Assembly: GCA_025965875.1 (NCBI GenBank)
Contig: JAOPWD010000447.1
Span: 1 to 33,675, forward strand
DNA: 33,675 nt
Reading direction: 5' to 3'
DNA from: Pseudonocardiales bacterium
GTDB lineage: Bacteria > Actinomycetota > Actinomycetes > Mycobacteriales > Jatrophihabitantaceae
Numbering within the stretch: position 1 is the first letter of the stretch; every line of letters begins with the position of its first letter. The translations under genes and the position numbers were made by a program. A model generated the notes under the pieces. The model was not told the DNA's origin. It searched no databases and saw nothing but the letters and a program-made list of their open reading frames with translations. Of the stretch, positions 29,303 through 33,675 are shown piece by piece.

Positions 29303-29402
29303 TCACGGCTGGGGCGCAATACGCCAACTCGACAGCTTCGCCGCGAGCTCGGCCAGCGCCAGCTGTCCGTGCGCGACCGCCCGGACGGACTCGTCACCGA
29401 GC
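29303..29402 (-). pseudogene. Coding-like fragment after ung; possible tail of a lost gene
   Basis: The 101-bp gap between the split-barrel gene and ung holds an open minus-strand frame that ends at TGA 29303-29305 and reads [19 protein letters not shown], then LAAKLSSWRIAPQP. Third codon positions are G or C in about 27 of 33 codons, as in real genes here, and it predicts an amphipathic helix. No start codon or N-terminal part is evident, and upstream the frame runs into ung. I do not recognise the family. Inverted repeats GAGCTCGG (29345-29352) and CCGAGCTC (29397-29404) with an inner GTCCG/CGGAC also lie here and could serve as a structured terminator between the convergent genes. Confidence 0.3.
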
Positions 29403-30080
29403 TCAGGCGAGTTTCCAGTCGACGGGTTCGGCGCCCTGTTCAGCGAGCAGCGTGTTGGCGCGGCTGAACGGGCGGGAGCCGAAGAAGCCGCGGTCGGCCG
29501 ACATGGGACTCGGATGGGCCGACTCGATGCAGGGCACGCCGGTCAGCATCGGCCGCAGCGTCTGGGCGTCACGTCCCCAGAGGATCGCGACCAGCGGGCT
29601 GCGCCGGGCCACGAGGGCACGGATCGCCTGGTCGGTGACGGCCTCCCACCCCTTGCCCCGATGCGCGGCCGATGCCCCAGGGGCCACCGTGAGCACTCTG
29701 TTCAACAGCAGCACGCCATGCTGCGACCACGGGGTCAGGTCGCCGTTCGCCGGGGTCGGCAGGCCCAGGTCGGTGCCGAGCTCGCGGTAGATGTTCTGCA
29801 GGCTGCGCGGGATCGGCCGCACGTCGGGCTCGACCGAGAACGACAGCCCGACCGGGTGCCCCGGCGTCGGGTACGGGTCCTGGCCGACGATCAGCACCCG
29901 CACGTCCGCGAACGGCCGGGTGAAGGCCCGCAGCACGTTCTCCCCGGCCGGCAGGTAGCTGCGCCCGGCCGCGATCTCGGCACGCAGGAAGTCACCCATC
30001 GCCGCGATCCGGTCGGCCACCGGCGCCAGCGCCTGGGCCCAGCCCGCCTCGACGATCTCGCTCAGCGGACGCGCGGGCAT
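29403..30080 (-). CDS. ung: Uracil-DNA glycosylase, family 1
   Basis: A 225-residue family 1 uracil-DNA glycosylase that removes uracil from DNA. The water-activating loop [17 protein letters not shown] holds the catalytic aspartate; [12 protein letters not shown] and the Leu-loop [18 protein letters not shown] with the catalytic histidine are intact. The start is set at ATG 30078-30080 ([14 protein letters not shown]), the usual N-terminus; ATG 30104 adds eight residues and is also possible. Neither has a good SD. It lies 55 bp after proS on the same strand and is likely co-transcribed with it. Confidence 0.95.
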   Translation of the reverse strand: MPARPLSEIVEAGWAQALAPVADRIAAMGDFLRAEIAAGRSYLPAGENVLRAFTRPFADVRVLIVGQDPYPTPGHPVGLSFSVEPDVRPIPRSLQNIYRELGTDLGLPTPANGDLTPWSQHGVLLLNRVLTVAPGASAAHRGKGWEAVTDQAIRALVARRSPLVAILWGRDAQTLRPMLTGVPCIESAHPSPMSADRGFFGSRPFSRANTLLAEQGAEPVDWKLA

Positions 30081-30135
30081 CGTCTTGGCGATCTGGTGGG
30101 ACATCGGTGGCCAGGGCAGCGGATTCGCAACCGGA

Positions 30136-31884
30136 TCAGCTCCGGACGGCGGCTGCGATCGCGTCCACCGCGTCAGCGACCGGGACGTCGGTGCGCTCGT
30201 CCGTGCGGCGATCGCGCAGTTCGATGACACCGTCGGCGAGGTTCTTGCCCACGATCACGATCGTCGGGACGCCCAGCAGTTCGGCGTCCTTGAACTTGAC
30301 GCCCGGCGAGACGCCGCGGCGGTCGTCGTAGAGCACCCGCACGCCGCCGGCCTCCAGCCCGTCCGCGATAGACGTGGCCGCCTCGAACACCGCGTCGTCC
30401 TTGCCGGTGGCGACGATATGCACGTCGGCCGGCGCGACGATGCGCGGCCAGCACAGCCCCTTCTCGTCATGGGTCTGCTCTGCCAGCGCGGCCACCGCCC
30501 TGGTGATGCCAACGCCGTAGGAGCCCATCGTCACCGTCACCGGCTTGCCGTTCTGATCGAGCGCGGTGAGCCCGAACGCCTCGGCGAACTTGCGGCCGAG
30601 CTGGAAGACGTGCCCCAGTTCGATGCCGCGGGAGATCTTCAACGGACTGCCGCACCGTGAGCACAGATCGCCGTCGCGGATCTCCACGGCGCCGATCTCG
30701 CCGTCGGGCGTGAAGTCGCGGCCGCGCACGACAAAGGCCGCGTGCCGGTCCAACTGGTTGGCGCCGGTCACCCACGCGCTGCCCTCGACCACCAGCGGGT
30801 CGACCAGGTAGCGCACCTTCGCGTCGGCCAAGATCTGCGGACCGATGTAGCCCTTCACCAGCTGGGGCGCCTGGGCCAGATCCTCGGGACCGGCCTGCTC
30901 GACCTCGGTGGGCTCCAGCTGGCCGCCGATGCGCTTGAGGTCGACGTCGCGGTCGCCCGGCACGCCGACGACGAGCAGCTCCCACTCGTCCGAACCCGGG
31001 GCGCGGGTCTTCAGCACGACGTTCTTGAGCGTGTCCGCAGCCGTGAACTCCTTGCCAAGATCCATCTCGTTCAACCGATCGACCAGCGTCTGGATCGTGG
31101 GGGTGTCGGGCGTGTCCAGGACCTGCTGCGCGTCGTGATCGGTCGGGTCGTGCGGGGCGGGTGCGGCGATCTCGACCGCCTCGGTGTTGGCCGCGTAGTC
31201 GCAGTTGGTGCACTGGACGAACGTGTCCTCTCCCGACGGAGTGGGAGCCAGGAACTCCTCGGACGCGGAGCCGCCCATCGCCCCCGACATGGCGAACGCG
31301 ATCCGGTAGTCGAAGCCGAGGCGGGTGAAGATCCGCTCGTAGGCGTCGCGGTGCGCCTTGTACGACGCGGCCAGCCCCTCATCGGACAGGTCGAACGAGT
31401 ACGAGTCCTTCATGATGAACTCGCGCCCGCGCAGGATGCCGGCCCGCGGGCGTGCCTCGTCGCGGAATTTGGTCTGAATCTGGTAGAGCGAGAGCGGGTA
31501 GTCCTTGTAGGACGAGTACTCGCCTTTCACCAGCAGGGTGAACAGCTCCTCGTGCGTCGGGCCCAGCAGGTATTCGGCGCCCTTACGGTCGCGCAGCCGG
31601 AACAGCGCGTCGCCGTAGTCGGCCCACCGCCCGCTCGCTTCGAAGATCTCGCGCGGAATCAACGCCGGGAAGTGCACCTCCTGCGAGCCGATCGAGGCCA
31701 TCTCCTCGCGCACGACCCGTTCGACGCTGTTCAGCACCGCCAGTCCGAGCGGCAGCCACGAGTAGATGCCCGGCGCCACCCGCCGCACGTACCCGGCGCG
31801 GACCAGCAGGCGGTGGCTCGGCACCTCGGCATCGGCGGGGTCGTCGCGCAAGGTTCTGAGGAAGAGGGTCGAGAGTCGCAGCAC
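30136..31884 (-). CDS. proS: Prolyl-tRNA synthetase, bacterial type
   Basis: A 582-residue class II aminoacyl-tRNA synthetase that charges tRNA-Pro. Motif 2 region: [31 protein letters not shown]; motif 3 region: [17 protein letters not shown]. Between them is the about 180-residue insertion (editing) domain of the bacterial-type enzyme, with [10 protein letters not shown] and the [10 protein letters not shown] stretch. The anticodon-binding domain closes the protein ([18 protein letters not shown] to the end). N-terminus [26 protein letters not shown] is typical. It starts at GTG 31882-31884, 6 nt after a TAGCCT -10 box, so the mRNA is probably leaderless. It is divergent from the RIO kinase gene. 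Confidence 0.97.
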   Translation of the reverse strand: MLRLSTLFLRTLRDDPADAEVPSHRLLVRAGYVRRVAPGIYSWLPLGLAVLNSVERVVREEMASIGSQEVHFPALIPREIFEASGRWADYGDALFRLRDRKGAEYLLGPTHEELFTLLVKGEYSSYKDYPLSLYQIQTKFRDEARPRAGILRGREFIMKDSYSFDLSDEGLAASYKAHRDAYERIFTRLGFDYRIAFAMSGAMGGSASEEFLAPTPSGEDTFVQCTNCDYAANTEAVEIAAPAPHDPTDHDAQQVLDTPDTPTIQTLVDRLNEMDLGKEFTAADTLKNVVLKTRAPGSDEWELLVVGVPGDRDVDLKRIGGQLEPTEVEQAGPEDLAQAPQLVKGYIGPQILADAKVRYLVDPLVVEGSAWVTGANQLDRHAAFVVRGRDFTPDGEIGAVEIRDGDLCSRCGSPLKISRGIELGHVFQLGRKFAEAFGLTALDQNGKPVTVTMGSYGVGITRAVAALAEQTHDEKGLCWPRIVAPADVHIVATGKDDAVFEAATSIADGLEAGGVRVLYDDRRGVSPGVKFKDAELLGVPTIVIVGKNLADGVIELRDRRTDERTDVPVADAVDAIAAAVRS

Positions 31885-31890
31885 GCCGCA

Positions 31891-31896
31891 AGGCTA
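31891..31896 (-). promoter_or_regulatory. -10 box TAGCCT, 6 nt before proS
   Basis: TAGCCT on the minus strand fits TANNNT and is followed by 6 nt and GTG. No SD is present. It supports both the start chosen for proS and a leaderless transcript. Confidence 0.48.
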
Positions 31897-31993
31897 TCCA
31901 CCCGCTTATTCAGTTGCGCAGGGGTTGTCGACCGACCAGTCTGGACGGTGATTCGCGCTCGTGGAGCGCTGACGGTTGCGAAGGAGGGTCCCC

Positions 31994-32050
31994 GTGTCGA
32001 TGACTGCCGCCCGGGTGACGACCTTGCGCACCCGTCCCCCCTCGCGCTGA
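31994..32050 (+). CDS. Upstream ORF (18 codons) in the RIO kinase leader
   Basis: A short ORF, VSMTAARVTTLRTRPPSR, starts at GTG 31994 with a perfect AAGGAGG at 31981-31987, 6 nt upstream, and ends at TGA 32048-32050, 46 nt before the kinase start. ATG 32000 is an alternative start. The SD is stronger than that of almost any real gene in the window, which argues that it is translated. The peptide is basic, with four arginines and a PP pair near its end. It has no known relatives that I recognise. A regulatory leader peptide is the most likely role, but it could also be a chance ORF. Confidence 0.45.
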   Translation: MSMTAARVTTLRTRPPSR

Positions 32051-32052
32051 GC

Positions 32053-32089
32053 GCCCGGCTTCCGGGCAGGCGCGAGCCCTCCCGAGGAG
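32053..32089 (+). promoter_or_regulatory. Hairpin after the upstream ORF and partly sequestered RIO kinase SD
   Basis: GCCCGG (32053-32058), 3-base loop, CCGGGC (32062-32067) forms a perfect 6-bp stem that begins 3 nt after the upstream ORF stop. Downstream, CTCC (32079-32082) can pair with GGAG (32086-32089), which is part of the kinase Shine-Dalgarno GAGGAG (32084-32089). A ribosome on the upstream ORF would disturb the first stem. The order of uORF, hairpin and masked SD resembles translational attenuation. Confidence 0.4.
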
Positions 32090-32096
32090 CCTTCCA

Positions 32097-32939
32097 GTGC
32101 AACTGGACCCAACCCCGTTCGACGATCCATTCAGTGATTCCGACAGTGATTCCGACAGTGCTTCCGACAGTGAGCCCAACTTCTCCAGTTGGGACACCGC
32201 AACACACGGCCCCGAACCCAGGCCCGATTGGGTGGTCACCGACCTGTCCGCCATCGACACCGAGTTCGGCATCCTGAAGACCGGAAAAGAAGCCGACGTC
32301 CACCTCGTGCGGCGCGCCCAGGACAGCGGACCCGAGTCACTGCTCGCCGCCAAGCGCTACCGCACGGCCGAGCACCGCATGTTTCATCGCGACGCCGGCT
32401 ATCAAGAGGGTCGGCGCACCCGCCGCACCCGTGACACCCGCGCCATGGCGCGCCGGACGACCTTCGGCCGCGATCTGCTCTCCGGCCAGTGGGCCGCGGC
32501 GGAGTTCGCCGCCCTGAGCTCCCTCTGGCTGGCCGGCGCACCGGTCCCCTACCCCGTGCAGTTAGCCGGGACCGAGCTGATGATGGAGTTCATCGGCGAA
32601 CCGGACGGCACGGCCGCGCCGCGGTTGGCCCAGTCGCGTCCAACCCCGACCGAACTGACCGATCTGTTCGACCAGTGCGTCGCTGCGATGCGACTGCTCG
32701 CCCGGGCCGGACTGGCCCATGGTGACCTCTCGGCCTACAACCTGCTGGTGCACCACGGCCGGCTGGTGATGATCGATCTCCCGCAGATCGTGGATCTGGT
32801 CGCAAACCCACGGGGACAGGACTACCTGCATCGCGACTGCGAGAACGTCTGCAAATGGTTCGCGGGCCGCGGGCTGGAGACGATCGAGTTCGAACACCTC
32901 TTCGGCGACCTGATGGCCGAAGCGGTCGGCAGGTGGTAG
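32097..32939 (+). CDS. RIO-type serine/threonine kinase
   Basis: A 280-residue RIO1-like atypical protein kinase. The phosphate loop analogue is FGILKTGKEADVHLV (57-71), the ATP-binding lysine is K86 in AAKRY, the catalytic loop is H208-GD210-LSAYN215, and the metal-binding aspartate is D227 in VMIDLPQ. YLHRDCENVCKWF near the C-terminus is the typical RIO tail. Before the kinase domain is an acidic Ser/Asp run (residues 13-26) encoded by a 12-bp tandem repeat. Eukaryotic and archaeal RIO kinases act in ribosome maturation; the bacterial role is unknown. It starts at GTG 32097 with GAGGAG 7 nt upstream. The gene has its own leader with an upstream ORF and is divergent from proS. Confidence 0.88.
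   Translation: MQLDPTPFDDPFSDSDSDSDSASDSEPNFSSWDTATHGPEPRPDWVVTDLSAIDTEFGILKTGKEADVHLVRRAQDSGPESLLAAKRYRTAEHRMFHRDAGYQEGRRTRRTRDTRAMARRTTFGRDLLSGQWAAAEFAALSSLWLAGAPVPYPVQLAGTELMMEFIGEPDGTAAPRLAQSRPTPTELTDLFDQCVAAMRLLARAGLAHGDLSAYNLLVHHGRLVMIDLPQIVDLVANPRGQDYLHRDCENVCKWFAGRGLETIEFEHLFGDLMAEAVGRW
32133..32168 (+). repeat. 12-bp tandem repeat (3 copies) in the RIO kinase N-terminus
   Basis: AGTGATTCCGAC occurs at 32133-32144 and 32145-32156, then AGTGCTTCCGAC at 32157-32168, followed by a partial copy AGTGAG. It encodes the run SDSDSDSDSASDSE. Being in frame and a multiple of three, copy-number change would lengthen or shorten the acidic tail without a frameshift. Confidence 0.9.
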
Positions 32940-32974
32940 CCGCGGCAGCGCGGGGCAGCTGAATCCGGCTGAGC

Positions 32975-32980
32975 TACCGT
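32975..32980 (+). promoter_or_regulatory. -10 box TACCGT, 6 nt before the mycothione reductase start
   Basis: TACCGT fits TANNNT and is followed by 6 nt and GTG at 32987. There is no SD. The arrangement matches the other leaderless candidates in the window and supports this start. Confidence 0.48.
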
Positions 32981-32986
32981 CGTCGC

Positions 32987-33675
32987 GTGCAGCACTACGA
33001 CCTGGCGATCATCGGATCCGGCTCCGGCAACTCGGTGGTCGGGCCCGAGTTCGACGACTGGCAGGTCGCCGTCATCGAGGAGTCGACGTTCGGTGGCACC
33101 TGCCTGAACGTCGGTTGTATCCCCACCAAGATGTTCGTCTATCCCGCCGACCTGGCCGAGGGAGTACGGCACAGCGCCCGGCTCGGAGTCGACGCCCAGC
33201 TGCGCGGCGTGCGCTGGCGCGACATTCGCGATCGCGTGTTCGGCCGCATCGACCCCATCTCGGCGGGCGGCCGCGAGTACCGCGCAACCGGGTCGCCGAA
33301 CACGACCCTGCTCGAAGCCCACGCGTCCTTTGTCGACCCGCACACGCTCGAGCTGTCGACCGGCGAGACGATCACCGCCGACCGGATCGTCCTGGCGACG
33401 GGTTCGCGACCGAGGCTGCCTGCGGTGGTCATGGCCACGGACGCGCCGTTCCACACGTCCGAGACGGTCATGCGGGTGGACGACCTGCCCGAGCGCATCG
33501 CGATCTTGGGCGGGGGCTACATCGCGGCCGAGTTCGCGCACATCTTTGCCGCGTTCGGCGTCCACACCACTGTGATCGCGCGCAGCCACCCATTGCTGCG
33601 TCATCTCGATCTGGAGATCGCCGGGCGTTTCACCGAACTGGTGAAGGACCGCTGGGATGTTCGGCTGGATGCTGC
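32987..33675 (+). CDS. mtr: Mycothione reductase, 5' part (cut by the window end)
   Basis: The first 229 residues of a flavoprotein disulfide reductase; the gene runs off the right edge. The FAD motif GSGSGN (10-15) and the redox-active disulfide C39 and C44 in FGGTCLNVGCIPTK are present, followed by the TGSRPRLP segment and the NADPH-binding GGGYIAAEFAHIFAAFG. The N-terminus VQHYDLAIIGSGSGNSVV is the form seen in mycothione reductase rather than lipoamide dehydrogenase or mercuric reductase. It would reduce mycothiol disulfide with NADPH, fitting an actinobacterium that uses mycothiol. It starts at GTG 32987, 6 nt after a -10 box. Other pyridine nucleotide disulfide reductases cannot be fully excluded without the C-terminal half. 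Confidence 0.85.
   Translation, partial: MQHYDLAIIGSGSGNSVVGPEFDDWQVAVIEESTFGGTCLNVGCIPTKMFVYPADLAEGVRHSARLGVDAQLRGVRWRDIRDRVFGRIDPISAGGREYRATGSPNTTLLEAHASFVDPHTLELSTGETITADRIVLATGSRPRLPAVVMATDAPFHTSETVMRVDDLPERIAILGGGYIAAEFAHIFAAFGVHTTVIARSHPLLRHLDLEIAGRFTELVKDRWDVRLDA

Noticed and set aside
30742-32277. A 511-codon plus-strand frame opposite proS running into the RIO kinase region
   Set aside because: It covers the proS coding strand in antisense and then the RIO leader in another frame; no protein family is visible.

Overview
The window is chromosomal DNA from a high-GC actinobacterium. Marker genes are rbpA (zinc-type RNA polymerase-binding protein), whiA, opcA and a mycothione reductase, together with frequent GTG starts and a strong G/C third-position bias. 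The order tkt-tal-zwf-opcA-pgl, then secG-tpiA-pgk-gap, then whiA-yvcK-rapZ-uvrC is a classic actinobacterial arrangement. The genus cannot be fixed from this sequence. Nearly all of it is core genome; no tRNA, rRNA, CRISPR array, transposase or phage gene was seen, and no gene-free stretch exceeds about 215 bases.

Layout. 1-2015 (+): 3' end of ctaA (heme A synthase), then a DGPF/YCII protein and an ECF42-type sigma factor overlapping by 4 nt, with a candidate ECF42 promoter in front. 2070-4192 (-): an ATP-grasp ligase-like gene overlapping a DUF445 membrane protein. 4263-6113 (+): a large DUF2510 single-pass membrane protein. 6123-7094 (-): ctaB. 7237-13869 (+): the pentose-phosphate operon tkt, tal, zwf, opcA, pgl, mostly joined by stop/start overlaps. 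13866-17602 (-): gap, pgk, tpiA, secG, rbpA in transcription order. 17703-19498 (-): an ABC ATPase/permease pair with a long inverted repeat upstream. 19683-24595 (-): uvrC, rapZ, yvcK, whiA, overlapping by 4 to 10 nt. 24644-28693 (-): uvrA and an adenosine-deaminase-like gene, with an apparent VOC/glyoxalase tail remnant between them. 28840-29301 (+): an F420/FMN split-barrel protein. 29403-31884 (-): proS and ung. 32097-32939 (+): a RIO-type kinase preceded by an 18-codon upstream ORF. 32987-end (+): mycothione reductase, cut by the window.

How it works together. The centre is carbon metabolism: oxidative and non-oxidative pentose phosphate enzymes next to lower glycolysis, with yvcK and rapZ (carbon-status regulators) and whiA (developmental/cell-division regulator) in the next operon. 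No pgi is present in the cluster. A second theme is DNA repair (uvrC, uvrA, ung). Heme A synthesis (ctaA, ctaB) flanks the left part.

The most interesting non-gene signals are: (1) a TGTCGT-N18-CGTC element upstream of the DGPF/ECF42 pair; (2) an upstream ORF with a strong ribosome binding site, followed by a hairpin, in the RIO kinase leader; (3) a 20-bp-arm inverted repeat in front of the ABC operon; (4) TANNNT boxes 6-7 nt before the start codons of at least five genes, implying leaderless mRNAs; (5) two short coding-like remnants, one after uvrA and one after ung. I did not find a clearly new multi-gene system. The best candidates for undescribed biology are the RIO kinase leader with its acidic Ser/Asp tail, and the DGPF/ECF42 module, whose signal is unknown.
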